Shown here piece after piece: positions 1-8,631 of a stretch of DNA of 64,000 nt. Source of the stretch: Neolewinella aquimaris. Lineage in GTDB: Bacteria > Bacteroidota > Bacteroidia > Chitinophagales > Saprospiraceae. The stretch spans positions 310,001 to 374,000 of the forward strand of contig NZ_JACIFF010000001.1 in NCBI RefSeq assembly GCF_014197245.1, given 5' to 3'. Below the pieces are notes generated by a model. That model saw only the letters and a program-made list of their open reading frames with translations. It did no database searches and was not told the DNA's origin. A program made the position numbers and the translations under genes. The first letter of the stretch is position 1; each line of letters opens with the position of its first letter.

Positions 1-1
1 G

Positions 2-754
2 CGGGTGGACCCGAACGATGAGTTCAACCTCTACGAGTGGGTAGACCATATGCTTTCGGTAAGCAACAACGGTGCCGCCAGCATCGTCTGGCGCGAGGCC
101 CTTCTCATGCGCGTCTTCGGGGACGAATATCCCGACCTCACCTTTGAGGAGATGATGACTTACTTCAAGGAAACGCCCCGCGATTCCCTACGCAACATCG
201 GCGAGGACATCGTCAACGGCCCCCTCCGCGACATGGGCATCGACGGCGACGCCTGGCGGTTGGGTACCATGTTTACCCGCGGGGCCAGCGCCATCGTTCC
301 CCCCAAGGGGGGCAGCACCGGAACGGTCCGGGGCCTCATGCAGTGGCTCACCGCCCTCGAGTCCGGTAGGGTAGTGGATGCCCCTTCCAGTCTGGAAATT
401 AAACGGCTCATGTACATGACCGATCGTCGCATTCGCTATGCCCACGCCCCCGTACTGGATTCCGCCGCCGTGTACTTCAAATCGGGCAGCCTCTACGGGT
501 GTTTACCCGGCACCAGCTGCGGCAAGTACAAGGGCAACCGCATGAATTACATGAACTCCGTCGCTATTGTCGAGCAGCCCGACGGTACCCGCTACATGGT
601 AGCCCTCATGTCCAACGTACTCGGCAGAAATTCCGCCTACGACCATCAAGTTTTGGCTACCCGCATCGACAAAGTCGTCCGCCGCACCAACTCCGCCGAC
701 CCCCGCGAAAGCATCGGCACCGGCGAGGATTCCAATGAATCAGGTAACGACTAG
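2..754 (+). CDS. Beta-lactamase-like serine hydrolase, C-terminal part
   Basis: This is the C-terminal ~250 residues of a penicillin-binding/class-A beta-lactamase-fold serine hydrolase. The frame is open to the left edge, so the N-terminus and the catalytic SxxK segment lie outside the window. A Ser-Asn-Asn triad early in the fragment (in SVSNNGAAS) matches the SxN motif, and a Lys-Ser-Gly triad (in YFKSGSLYG) matches the KTG/KSG motif of the active-site strand. The GTG at position 5 could be read as a start but would remove the nucleophile, so I treat the gene as truncated by the window edge. The tail is polar and low-complexity. The fold assignment is fairly safe; the substrate (beta-lactam, peptidoglycan peptide or ester) cannot be told. 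Confidence 0.7.
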   Translation, partial: RVDPNDEFNLYEWVDHMLSVSNNGAASIVWREALLMRVFGDEYPDLTFEEMMTYFKETPRDSLRNIGEDIVNGPLRDMGIDGDAWRLGTMFTRGASAIVPPKGGSTGTVRGLMQWLTALESGRVVDAPSSLEIKRLMYMTDRRIRYAHAPVLDSAAVYFKSGSLYGCLPGTSCGKYKGNRMNYMNSVAIVEQPDGTRYMVALMSNVLGRNSAYDHQVLATRIDKVVRRTNSADPRESIGTGEDSNESGND

Positions 755-939
755 TCCTTGGGTTAGGTCGAGCTTTTTTTCAACGCAGATTTAAGCAGAT
801 TGTCTTCGCGGATTGTCGCGGATTTTAGGTCAAGCGGCCTCTGGTCCGACACGCTATCTAAGGTTGAGGCTTTCTAAGCCGACCCTGCTATGTAGGTAGG
901 AAGCGTTCCAGGGTCGCCCCAGAGGGGCTCATCCTTTCC
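755..939. repeat. Intergenic stretch with degenerate repeats and hairpins
   Basis: No ORF is supported in this gap between two convergent genes. Four near-copies of the heptamer GC(A/G)GATT start at 785, 795, 808 and 818. Further on, CGACCCTG (880-887) and CAGGGTCG (909-916) form a perfect inverted repeat, with smaller hairpins GGCTT/AAGCC and GCCCC/GGGGC beside it. Such GC-capped degenerate blocks resemble dispersed intergenic repeats common in Bacteroidota; membership of a family is inference. The hairpins may also end transcription from either side. Confidence 0.45.
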
Positions 940-1662
940 CTACCCCTTACTAGTTTGACTGGGCCGCACCTCCACCTTGCTCGGCAGCGTACGGGCCGGC
1001 ATTCTTAGCAGGTCGACGACGAGCTGGCCGAGGTCTTCAATTTGGATTTTCCAGGCATCGTCCTCGTCGGGGGTGTTGCCGTTGAAGTGGGTGGCGACGG
1101 AGCCGGGCATGATGGTGGTCACCTTCACTCCTTCCTGACGTACGTCGAGCATGACGGCCTGGGTGAAGCCGACGAGTCCGAATTTGGAAGCATTGTAGGC
1201 GCTGCCCTTGGCGAAGAAGTTGGTGCCGGCCAGGCTGGCGATCGTGATCAGGTAGCCCTTGCTTTCGATGAGGGAGGGTAGGGTAGCTTTGACCGTGTTG
1301 AACACCCCGGTGAGGTTGATATCTAGAGTTTCCTGCCACTGCTCGGGCGTCAGTTCCTGTATGGGGGCAAAGTGACCCACTCCGGCGTTGGCGATTACGA
1401 TGTCGACCCCGCCGAACTCCTGCTTGGCCAGGTCCATGGCCCGTTGCTGACTGTTGAGGTCCCGCACATCCGCCTCTACGCCGATGCACTTTCCGGGGTG
1501 GCCCAGTTTATCGAGCTGGTCGACGGCCTTGTTGACCGACTGCTGGCTGCGGCTCGTGATGATCACGTTTACGCCGGCTTCCATTAATTTTTCGGCTACG
1601 CCGTATCCGATTCCCTTGCTGCCGCCCGTGATAAAGGCGGTCTTATTCTGTAAATTTTCCAT
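940..1662 (-). CDS. SDR family oxidoreductase (3-ketoacyl-ACP reductase-like)
   Basis: This is a classical short-chain dehydrogenase/reductase of 240 residues, a cytosolic NAD(P)(H)-dependent enzyme. The dinucleotide-binding TGGSKGIG motif is at residues ~12-19, NAG near residue 90, and the catalytic Ser and YNASK (YxxxK) further on. The start is the ATG at 1660-1662, which gives the normal SDR N-terminus (MENLQNKTAFITGG); the longer open frame upstream has no SDR character. It diverges from the patatin gene across ~70 bp. Its substrate cannot be deduced; FabG-like reductases and sugar or alcohol dehydrogenases share these motifs. Confidence 0.88.
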   Translation of the reverse strand: MENLQNKTAFITGGSKGIGYGVAEKLMEAGVNVIITSRSQQSVNKAVDQLDKLGHPGKCIGVEADVRDLNSQQRAMDLAKQEFGGVDIVIANAGVGHFAPIQELTPEQWQETLDINLTGVFNTVKATLPSLIESKGYLITIASLAGTNFFAKGSAYNASKFGLVGFTQAVMLDVRQEGVKVTTIMPGSVATHFNGNTPDEDDAWKIQIEDLGQLVVDLLRMPARTLPSKVEVRPSQTSKG

Positions 1663-1733
1663 GCCACCACCAACGCAACATTGCTTTAAAGGTTGGGCCC
1701 TGAACCTGCGCCCGCCGCCACTTGTCTGTACGT

Positions 1734-2540
1734 ATGATGGACAAATTGAGCATCGGTATAACGCTTTCGGGCGGCGGAGCGCGGGGAGCAGCACATATTG
1801 GGGCGCTGCGCGCGCTGTTGGAAGCTGGCATCGAACCGACGCGGGTCGTGGGCGTCAGTGCCGGTGCCCTAGTCGGAGCCATGTACGCCGCGGGAGTCCA
1901 CCCCGACGATATGATGTCGTTCGCACTGGAATCCTCGATCTTCCGCTTCTACAAACTCGGGATGCCCCTCACGGGATTGACCAGCAGCGACTACCTGAAG
2001 GAGCGACTGGCTACGGTCATTCCCGAGAACAGCTTCGGCGGCCTGCGGTATCCGTTTCACGTAGGGGTGACAAACCTCAATACCGGGCAGCTGGAATGTT
2101 GGGATCGGGGACCCCTGCACGATCTGGTGGCGGCGAGTTGCGGCATTCCGTTTTTGTTTCGACCGGTGGTCATCGACGGGGCTCAGTACGTTGACGGAGG
2201 CGTGATCGAAAACATGCCGGTACGACCCTTGCTGAGCCGCTCCGACTTCATCATCGGTAGCAACCTGATGCCCTACGAGAACCTGAAACCCGCCGCCGTA
2301 AAGACCGTGGTCGGTATCGTATGGCGGTGTTTCGACCTTTCCATTATGGCAAACACCCTGCCGTCTGCCGAACTGTGCGATATTGTACTGGAGCCGAGCA
2401 CACTGAACGATTACCATATATTCAACCTGAATCGGTTGACGGACCTGCACGATGTGGGGTACGAACATACCGTAAAGCGATTACCTTACATTCTGCGCTC
2501 CCTGGAAAGCAAACGTGAATTGCTCGAAACACTATCCTAG
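1734..2540 (+). CDS. Patatin-like phospholipase family protein
   Basis: This is a patatin-fold lipid acyl hydrolase of ~268 residues. It carries the oxyanion-hole GGGARG, the nucleophile elbow GVSAG (GxSxG) and the catalytic Asp in DGG (YVDGGVIEN), which together give the Ser-Asp dyad in the right order and spacing. The start is one of two consecutive ATG codons at 1734/1737; an upstream TTG adds only four residues. No signal peptide is evident, so it probably acts in the cytoplasm or on the inner leaflet. The GH3-family gene follows after 18 bp on the same strand, so the two are probably co-transcribed. Confidence 0.88.
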   Translation: MMDKLSIGITLSGGGARGAAHIGALRALLEAGIEPTRVVGVSAGALVGAMYAAGVHPDDMMSFALESSIFRFYKLGMPLTGLTSSDYLKERLATVIPENSFGGLRYPFHVGVTNLNTGQLECWDRGPLHDLVAASCGIPFLFRPVVIDGAQYVDGGVIENMPVRPLLSRSDFIIGSNLMPYENLKPAAVKTVVGIVWRCFDLSIMANTLPSAELCDIVLEPSTLNDYHIFNLNRLTDLHDVGYEHTVKRLPYILRSLESKRELLETLS

Positions 2541-2558
2541 AGAACCCCAAGACGCGTC

Positions 2559-4073
2559 ATGATCAGCCTCGTCAATTCTATTTTTAAGACCTACCTGGGC
2601 CGCTACCGCCGGGAGTTGCACGAGCATTACGAATTTCCACTTGACCTCCAGGCTGCCGTACTCCAGGATATCCTAAAGTCCAACCGCTCAACCGCCTTTG
2701 GCAGGGAGCACGATTTTGAGGGAATGTGGCGGCAGCCGGACCGCTACGGTTCGCGGATCCCCGTAAGAAACTATGACGCACACAAGCCTTACATCGATCG
2801 CATTCTAAACGGAGAAGAGCGCGTGCTCACCCACGAGCCACCGGCCTGGATCGCCACCACCAGCGGTACGACCGGCTCGGTGAAGTACCTCCCAATCCCC
2901 CAGCGCGCGGTAACGGAAATTCACCTGAAGGGGAGTTGGCTCAGTCTGGCTGCGCTCTACGAAAAGGACGAGGAGCTGCAGGTGTTCAGCCACAGGAACC
3001 TCCTGATCGGTGGCGCCTTTAAGGGAATGCACGAGGGCCTAAACATCCCCAAGGCAGACATCAGTGCCGTTATCATTCAGAGCATTCCGCGCATCATGCG
3101 GCCGTTTTACATTCCCGACGTGGCCCTCGCCACCGCCGTCAACTACGAGGAAAAGATCGAGAAGATCGCCCAGCTCGTCGCCCACGAGCCCGGCATCACC
3201 ATTCTGGGCGGAGTCCCTACCTGGAACTTGCCCCTGTATCGCCGTATTCTGGAAATCCACGGCGGGGAGAACATGCTCGACGTGTGGCCTCAGGCGTCCG
3301 TATTCATGCACGGTGGAGTGAACTTCGCTCCCTACCGTAAGCAATTCGAGCAACTGTTTCCCAAGCCGAATTTTCTGTTTCAGGAAATCTATAACGCAAC
3401 GGAAGGATTTTTCGCCATTCAGGACAAGGACGAGCTGCGCAGTATGCTTCTACTGCTGAGTAATGGCATCTACTACGAGTTCGTTCCCTGGTCGGCATAC
3501 CAATCCGAAGATTTTACCGCGGTCCCCTTATCCGGCGTACAAACGGGTACTCCCTACGTGATGCTGATCACGACCGTCGCCGGCCTGTACCGCTACCCGA
3601 TGGGTGATTTGATCGAGTTTACCGAGACGAATCCTTACCGACTCATTATTCTCGGACGCACCCAGGAATTTATCAATGCCTTCGGCGAAGACTTACTCCG
3701 GTCGGAAGCAGAAACGGCCCTTCTAATGGCTTCCCAAGAGACCGGTGCCCTGGTCAGGGATTTTACCGTTGCTCCCCAGTACATTGAAGTAGGCAAGCAG
3801 GGGCGCCATCACTGGCTGATTGAGTTTGAGCGTCCTCCTACGGACATCGAGAAATTTAACCGCACGCTGGACGAAGCGCTCCAGGAACAGAACAATAACT
3901 ACGCCGCCAAGCGGGGGAATGACTTTGCTATCGTCCGCCACAAACTCACCCTGCTCCCGTCCGGATTCTTTCACAACTGGATGCGGGAACGTGGCAAGCT
4001 GGGTGGACAACACAAGGTGCCGCGCTTGGCTAATCACCGCGAATTTTTGGAAGACATTCTGGCTCACTTATGA
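2559..4073 (+). CDS. GH3 auxin-responsive promoter family protein (acyl-adenylating)
   Basis: This 504-residue protein belongs to the GH3 family of adenylate-forming enzymes, known in plants as acyl-acid amido synthetases and found in many Bacteroidota with unknown substrates. The ATP-binding motif TTSGTTGS lies at residues ~100-107, and a conserved GH3 segment around YRYPMGD occurs in the C-terminal half. It sits 18 bp behind the patatin gene and converges on the GT-C-like gene, with adjacent stop codons. A joint role in acyl-group turnover with the patatin is only a suggestion. The family assignment is firm and the substrate is unknown. Confidence 0.85.
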   Translation: MISLVNSIFKTYLGRYRRELHEHYEFPLDLQAAVLQDILKSNRSTAFGREHDFEGMWRQPDRYGSRIPVRNYDAHKPYIDRILNGEERVLTHEPPAWIATTSGTTGSVKYLPIPQRAVTEIHLKGSWLSLAALYEKDEELQVFSHRNLLIGGAFKGMHEGLNIPKADISAVIIQSIPRIMRPFYIPDVALATAVNYEEKIEKIAQLVAHEPGITILGGVPTWNLPLYRRILEIHGGENMLDVWPQASVFMHGGVNFAPYRKQFEQLFPKPNFLFQEIYNATEGFFAIQDKDELRSMLLLLSNGIYYEFVPWSAYQSEDFTAVPLSGVQTGTPYVMLITTVAGLYRYPMGDLIEFTETNPYRLIILGRTQEFINAFGEDLLRSEAETALLMASQETGALVRDFTVAPQYIEVGKQGRHHWLIEFERPPTDIEKFNRTLDEALQEQNNNYAAKRGNDFAIVRHKLTLLPSGFFHNWMRERGKLGGQHKVPRLANHREFLEDILAHL

Positions 4074-5537
4074 TCAGGGACACGCTATCCGTTCGACACC
4101 GATTCGATCGGTCGTCAGCGGGGTAGGGACGAGGCGATACTCCTGTTCCTGGACCCGTTTCGCCAGTTCGCCGCTGCCGTGACTGGCGTGCCAGTCGGCA
4201 TACCAGTTCCTTACCAGGTAGGTTTGATCGTCGGTAACCTCAGTGGCACATTTTGGTAGATCGGCAACGTTGCGAAACACCGGGGATCCGGTTTGAAAAC
4301 CATTAAAGTAGTCACCCAGGTTCCTGGTCACTTCGGAGCCGTAGAGTACCGACCCTTTCGGTGCTTCGCCGATCAATTGTTGAAATGACCGTTTTACCTC
4401 CGCGTATTCGAGCGTGCGGCCGTAAATAGCCTGCTGCACCGTCGGTGTACACAAGCCAGTAAGTAACAGCCCAATTGCCAGCAAGAAGGTCGAAGAGTTG
4501 GTGGCAATTCGGCGGAATCCGGTCAACAGGCTTAGCGACCGCACGGAACACACCGCGAAGATGGGGGAGAACAGCAGGATATGCCGCGGGTCCAAACAGA
4601 TCGGATTATAGGACGTAAGCGAGATGGTCATGAAGTTCACGGACAGCAGTCCCAGAACCACGGTCAGGGGATAGAACAGGTTTCGCGCGTTCGCGGATCG
4701 CCGGTATCGCAGTACCACCAGGGTAACGACGGCTACGGCCAGGTGAATCAGCAGCCCGGCACCCGTAAAAAGTTGCCAGAAGCCGGTGGTCCAACGGTCG
4801 ATCAGGGTAGCCCAGGGTAGGGAATCGTAGGAACAGGGATTCAGGTAATGGTTGCTGGTAATGGCCGTGAAGCGGGAGAACGGCGACCCGGTGAAGGAGT
4901 ATATGACCAATAAATACGCCCCCAGGAGCACAGATGTCACGACCAGGAAATTGCGCCAGAACATCCACCGCTTACTGAGAACATCCCACAGGAAGTATCC
5001 CAGGAATATCGGTGCCAATAAAATGATGGTGCCCTTTGCGTTAAACGCCGCGAATAGGGCAAGGGCGGCTAAAACGCCCGCCCACCGGCCGAACGACGGC
5101 AGTTGCCTGCCCCGCTCGTAAGCCACCCAGCCGGCAAAGGCGAAGCCGCTGACGAAAATGTCCGGCATAAGCTTGTCCGAATAAAAAACGTTCCACTTCA
5201 TCCCAAAATAGAAGCCGATACACAGGAGGAGTTTCCACCACGCTTCTCCCCGGAAGGTCAGGTAGAATAAGTACAGAATTCCTCCGGAACACAATAGAGC
5301 AGGAAGTGCGGAAGCAAGATCGTTGACGCCGAATACCGAGTAACTCAGTGCGATGAGAGCCAGCGGAAGAATGCGGTAACTGTAGGGATTATCTGGGTCG
5401 AACACCCCCGACGTGAGGTCATGGGCCAAGCGGGCATAGTGCAGGTCGTCGAAGCCGAAGTGGCCGTAGAAAAAGAAGGCATGGTGCAGCACGAGAGCGA
5501 GGAAAGCCACAATCAGTACTACGACATTCGCTTTCAT
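4074..5537 (-). CDS. Multipass membrane protein, GT-C glycosyltransferase-like
   Basis: This 487-residue protein has roughly ten hydrophobic segments. After the first one comes FGFDDLHYARLAHDL, an acidic motif in the first periplasmic loop that resembles the catalytic loop of GT-C enzymes (PMT/ArnT type) using polyprenyl-phosphate sugars. The C-terminal ~130 residues are soluble. The start ATG overlaps the stop of the NadR-like gene by 4 bp, which indicates translational coupling. I recognise the architecture rather than a specific subfamily; a different polytopic enzyme remains possible. Confidence 0.6.
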   Translation of the reverse strand: MKANVVVLIVAFLALVLHHAFFFYGHFGFDDLHYARLAHDLTSGVFDPDNPYSYRILPLALIALSYSVFGVNDLASALPALLCSGGILYLFYLTFRGEAWWKLLLCIGFYFGMKWNVFYSDKLMPDIFVSGFAFAGWVAYERGRQLPSFGRWAGVLAALALFAAFNAKGTIILLAPIFLGYFLWDVLSKRWMFWRNFLVVTSVLLGAYLLVIYSFTGSPFSRFTAITSNHYLNPCSYDSLPWATLIDRWTTGFWQLFTGAGLLIHLAVAVVTLVVLRYRRSANARNLFYPLTVVLGLLSVNFMTISLTSYNPICLDPRHILLFSPIFAVCSVRSLSLLTGFRRIATNSSTFLLAIGLLLTGLCTPTVQQAIYGRTLEYAEVKRSFQQLIGEAPKGSVLYGSEVTRNLGDYFNGFQTGSPVFRNVADLPKCATEVTDDQTYLVRNWYADWHASHGSGELAKRVQEQEYRLVPTPLTTDRIGVERIACP

Positions 5538-6025
5538 GAAGTGGTAATCAATCGTAGTGCAGTGGCCGTCCGTTCCTGTCCCCTAATTATCCGGGCATCT
5601 GGGAGTAAAATACGGTAGCGTTCAAAAATTTTCCACCGGTCGGATGCCTCCGGATGCTCACGCTGGGGGTCGTAGGTCCAGGGCAGGTCCGGGGCACACA
5701 GTAGGGTAAGATCGTACTTAACTTGTCGCAGAGCTTCCCGAACGGAAGGGGCTACCTGGCCATACTTTACCTCGGACCAGACATAGATGACTTCCGGTCC
5801 GGTGTCGCAGACAAGGTAAGATGGCATGGGGGCGGCAAAAGTTTTTTCGGCAGTTAACTGCCGCTGACATATCTGGGGAAGGTCTGCGGGGCCGTACAGA
5901 TTATCTCTTTCCTGAAGGTAGGTTCGGGCTTGTTCGGCGACGAATATCCCATCGAGGCTCCAGGCGAGGGCGCGTGCGAGGGTGGATTTACCCGATGATT
6001 CCGGACCGGTGATGAGTATACGCAA
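5534..6025 (-). CDS. NadR/Ttd14-like P-loop ATPase (nicotinamide ribose kinase-like)
   Basis: This 163-residue P-loop protein has Walker A GPESSGKST at residues ~7-15. It resembles the C-terminal ribosylnicotinamide kinase domain of NadR and the AAA_28 group, including EQAR after the P-loop and a DTGPEVIYVW segment. There is no nucleotidyltransferase half, so a complete NadR is excluded. The start codon is TTG at 6023-6025: the preceding in-frame codon is the TAA stop of the SPFH gene, so no upstream start exists, and the P-loop begins almost at once. It is the middle gene of a tight three-gene minus-strand group. Kinase activity on nicotinamide riboside is an inference. Confidence 0.72.
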   Translation of the reverse strand: MRILITGPESSGKSTLARALAWSLDGIFVAEQARTYLQERDNLYGPADLPQICQRQLTAEKTFAAPMPSYLVCDTGPEVIYVWSEVKYGQVAPSVREALRQVKYDLTLLCAPDLPWTYDPQREHPEASDRWKIFERYRILLPDARIIRGQERTATALRLITTS

Positions 6026-6982
6026 TTACCGTTTAAGCTCGATCTTTTCGCGTTTCTTCTGGGCCTTGATCTTATCGCTGGTGGCCTTCATTTCCTCACC
6101 CATTTGCTGGCTGGCAACGAAGCTGGCCGTCATGTTGGCGAGCATATCGGAGCCGGCGGTCGGAGCGTTGGGGAGCATGATCAGGTTGGAGTTGACGTTC
6201 TCGCCCATGCTCTGCAGGGTATCGTAGTGCTGAGTAACGACGATGAGGGCGGATGCTTCCTGGCTGTTGATGCCGACGCTGTTGAGGATGTCGACCGACT
6301 CTTCCAGTCCCTTCGCGATCTCACGGCGCTGGTCGGCGATACCCTGGCCCTGGAGGCGCTTGGATTCGGCCTCGGCGCGGGCCTTGGCAACGATGCGGAT
6401 GCGGTCGGCTTCCCCTTCGTACTCGGCGGCGAGTTTTTCGCGTTCGGCGGCGTTGATCCGGTTCATGGCAACCTTGACGGTGGCGTCGGGATCGATGTCG
6501 GTGACAAGGGCCTTAACGATATTGAAGCCGTAGTTTTTCATGGCGTCCTGCAGCTCTGTCTTGATGGCGTTGGCGATGTCGTCCTTGCGCTCGAAAACGT
6601 CGTCGAGTTTCATTTTCGGCACCTCGGCGCGGACCACGTCGAAGATGTAGGAGTTGATCTGCTCGTAGGGGTTGTCGAGCTTATAGAACGCATCGTAGAC
6701 GCTATCGGCTCCTACGGCAAACTGTACGCCTACCTTCAGCTTGACGAATACGTTGTCCTTGGTTTTGGTTTCAACGTTGACGTCGAGTTGTTGCACCTTG
6801 AGACTGACCTTACCGGCTACGCGGTCGAAGAAGGGGACCTTGAAGTGAAAGCCCGGGCCCCGAATGGCCTGAAAGCGGCCGAGCCGTTCGAGGATCGCGG
6901 CGCTCTGCTGACGGACGGTGAAAAAACTCCCCGTGATGACAAGTAGGGCAAGGATCAGCGGGATAAGTATGAGGAGGGACAT
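6026..6982 (-). CDS. SPFH/Band 7 domain protein (stomatin/HflK-like)
   Basis: This 318-residue membrane-anchored SPFH protein has one hydrophobic N-terminal segment (MSLLILIPLILALLVITG), a Band 7 domain with a VRQQSAAILERLGRF start, and a charged Ala/Glu-rich coiled-coil region (AAEREKLAAEYEGEADRIR) before a Lys-rich tail. Such proteins form oligomeric rings that organise membrane microdomains and modulate proteases. The ATG at 6980-6982 puts the membrane anchor first; the open frame upstream is basic and unlikely to be coding. The downstream NadR-like gene follows its stop codon with no gap. Confidence 0.88.
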   Translation of the reverse strand: MSLLILIPLILALLVITGSFFTVRQQSAAILERLGRFQAIRGPGFHFKVPFFDRVAGKVSLKVQQLDVNVETKTKDNVFVKLKVGVQFAVGADSVYDAFYKLDNPYEQINSYIFDVVRAEVPKMKLDDVFERKDDIANAIKTELQDAMKNYGFNIVKALVTDIDPDATVKVAMNRINAAEREKLAAEYEGEADRIRIVAKARAEAESKRLQGQGIADQRREIAKGLEESVDILNSVGINSQEASALIVVTQHYDTLQSMGENVNSNLIMLPNAPTAGSDMLANMTASFVASQQMGEEMKATSDKIKAQKKREKIELKR

Positions 6983-7138
6983 GGGATAATTTATGTTGCC
7001 GTAATATAACGACCATTCGGGAATGGTGGTTGCGGGTTTGGGCCGGTGCTTTACCCGAATTTTATTGCTCCGGTAGCTACCGGGGCGTCCCCGCCCCAAA
7101 TGCCGTACGTTGCATTACCTCCTAAGCAGCGGTTTGCG

Positions 7139-7146
7139 TATCTTCG
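7139..7146 (+). promoter_or_regulatory. Putative -7 box TATCTTCG
   Basis: TATCTTCG matches the Bacteroidota -7 consensus TAnnTTTG at all but one fixed position. It lies ~85 nt before the gene at 7231 and just before a terminator-like hairpin, so any transcript would carry that hairpin in its leader. No convincing -33 element is seen. Confidence 0.4.
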
Positions 7147-7174
7147 CCCTGCGCTCACGGGAGTTGCGGGACCT

Positions 7175-7210
7175 GGTAATGCCTTAAGTGGCATTACCGG
7201 GTTTTCTTTT
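7175..7210 (+). terminator. Hairpin with T-rich tail in leader of gene 7231
   Basis: GGTAATGCC (7175-7183) and GGCATTACC (7190-7198) pair perfectly over 9 bp with a 6-nt loop, followed by GGGTTTTCTTTTA. It lies 20-55 nt upstream of the start codon at 7231. It does not follow a plus-strand gene, so a role as a premature terminator of the downstream gene is more likely than an ordinary 3' terminator. A third copy of GCATTACC occurs at 7112-7119. Confidence 0.5.
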
Positions 7211-7230
7211 ACTGATCTTAACCGAACGTC

Positions 7231-8631
7231 ATGTACGAACTGAACGATACCTATAAAGCCCACCTCGATGCGATTGCCGACGCGATCCAGGCCAGTCCCA
7301 GTCTGGCCCTTTACCTTGAAGAAGAGGAGGACGAGCACTACGAAGCCCTTAAGGCCGAGTTCGAGCCGCAAATAGAGGCCGCGCACGAACAGATCAACCA
7401 TTACTCCCCCTTTGAGATCGAGGCGTTCGAACGGTACCTCCTTGACGACCGCTTTGAGGGATTGTTCCTCCCCCGCGTGTTGGGCTATAGCGTACTGCGT
7501 CCCGAGATCAACCAATTGTTCTACTACGCCCGCCAGAACGATCACTTCGGCACCCTGCTGACCTACATTGCGGGCAACATGAACTTCGACCAACTTCGGA
7601 CCCGGATCGGGCAGGCCGTACAGGTGGGCTTCGCGCTGAGCAGCGACATCTACGTGACTGGGTTGATCGACGAAATTCCTACCAAGCGCGTTCGGCAGTT
7701 CCTGCTCCAGCAGAAATCCGACGATGCGCGTACCGCCGATGGCCGCAAGCAAATTTTCAACCGCTACAAACGGCAGTTTGCCAGTCGAAACTACCAGTAC
7801 GCTCCGTTTCCCCAGCAGGTGGGCGAACTGATCTCCCACACCAACCACGCGGTTGAATTCCTGCTGTACCGGGTCTCGAACAAGGACCTGAACAACGATG
7901 CGCTTCCCGCTCCCCTGTACCACTTCGTGACCAATCCTGATTTTGCCGGACGGAAGGAGATCATTCGGCCCCTCGTGATTTACGGCGCATACCTGCCTCC
8001 ACAGGACGATACCAAGCAGGCGGTGGTGGACGTACTGAACCGTGAACGCAAGGAAGACCCAAAGCGGGTATCGGAGCAGATCATGACCTTCATCCTCCGG
8101 CTAAAGAACGACCCGCAGGTGACCTTCGGCAAGGACGAGGAAGCCAATCTGGGCCTGATCATCGACCGCAGCATCGACGACGATCTGACCGCCTACTTCA
8201 ACCTGACGGACAGAATTCACGCGGAGGGCTACGACGACGCGGACGTGCAGGAGGCCATACAGGAGGAAGTCCTGAAGCAGGAAGGGCTGAGCGACATCAA
8301 CGAAAACATTCGCAAGACGATCCTGACGTACTTCGACGATCTGGCCGCCAGCCTGGGTACCGATGAGTACAATAAGTGGTTCCGCCTGACCGGGAAGTTG
8401 TTTCCGGTGTACATGAAAATATTTGCCAACGAGCAATTCAACCAGCACCTGAGAAGGCTGGCCATCCGCTACACCAAGCGCTTAATCAAAGTGCACACCA
8501 ACAAGCGGGGAAAGGACTACCGGGACATCAAGAAAACCACGGTAGCTACCTGGATCGACTACGGTTTTATGAGCGATAAACAGCTCAAGGAGTTCTTCAA
8601 GACACCACGGAAGCGGAAATCCGCGGAGTAA
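7231..8631 (+). CDS. Conserved-looking protein of unknown function, 466 aa
   Basis: I do not recognise this protein. It is a soluble, charged, mainly alpha-helical protein with no signal peptide or membrane segment. The N-terminus is very acidic (a run of EEEED near residue 30) and the C-terminus very basic (PRKRKSAE). There is no obvious nucleotide-binding or catalytic motif. A repeated helical pattern could reflect a HEAT-like or scaffold fold, but this is a guess. The ATG at 7231 follows a hairpin-containing leader. Its last 35 bp overlap the 3' end of lon on the other strand. Codon use matches its neighbours, so there is no sign of transfer. Confidence 0.8.
   Translation: MYELNDTYKAHLDAIADAIQASPSLALYLEEEEDEHYEALKAEFEPQIEAAHEQINHYSPFEIEAFERYLLDDRFEGLFLPRVLGYSVLRPEINQLFYYARQNDHFGTLLTYIAGNMNFDQLRTRIGQAVQVGFALSSDIYVTGLIDEIPTKRVRQFLLQQKSDDARTADGRKQIFNRYKRQFASRNYQYAPFPQQVGELISHTNHAVEFLLYRVSNKDLNNDALPAPLYHFVTNPDFAGRKEIIRPLVIYGAYLPPQDDTKQAVVDVLNRERKEDPKRVSEQIMTFILRLKNDPQVTFGKDEEANLGLIIDRSIDDDLTAYFNLTDRIHAEGYDDADVQEAIQEEVLKQEGLSDINENIRKTILTYFDDLAASLGTDEYNKWFRLTGKLFPVYMKIFANEQFNQHLRRLAIRYTKRLIKVHTNKRGKDYRDIKKTTVATWIDYGFMSDKQLKEFFKTPRKRKSAE

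Noticed and set aside
755-939. Small mobile element or CRISPR-like array
   Set aside because: The heptamer units are too short and irregular, and no transposase or cas gene is present.
6104-6946. Long plus-strand open frame opposite the SPFH gene
   Set aside because: It mirrors the high-GC codon pattern of a well-supported SPFH gene and has no domain of its own.
7051-7923. 290-codon minus-strand open frame overlapping the start of the gene at 7231
   Set aside because: Val/Leu/Gly-rich antisense pattern; the plus-strand frame has normal amino-acid composition and runs full length.
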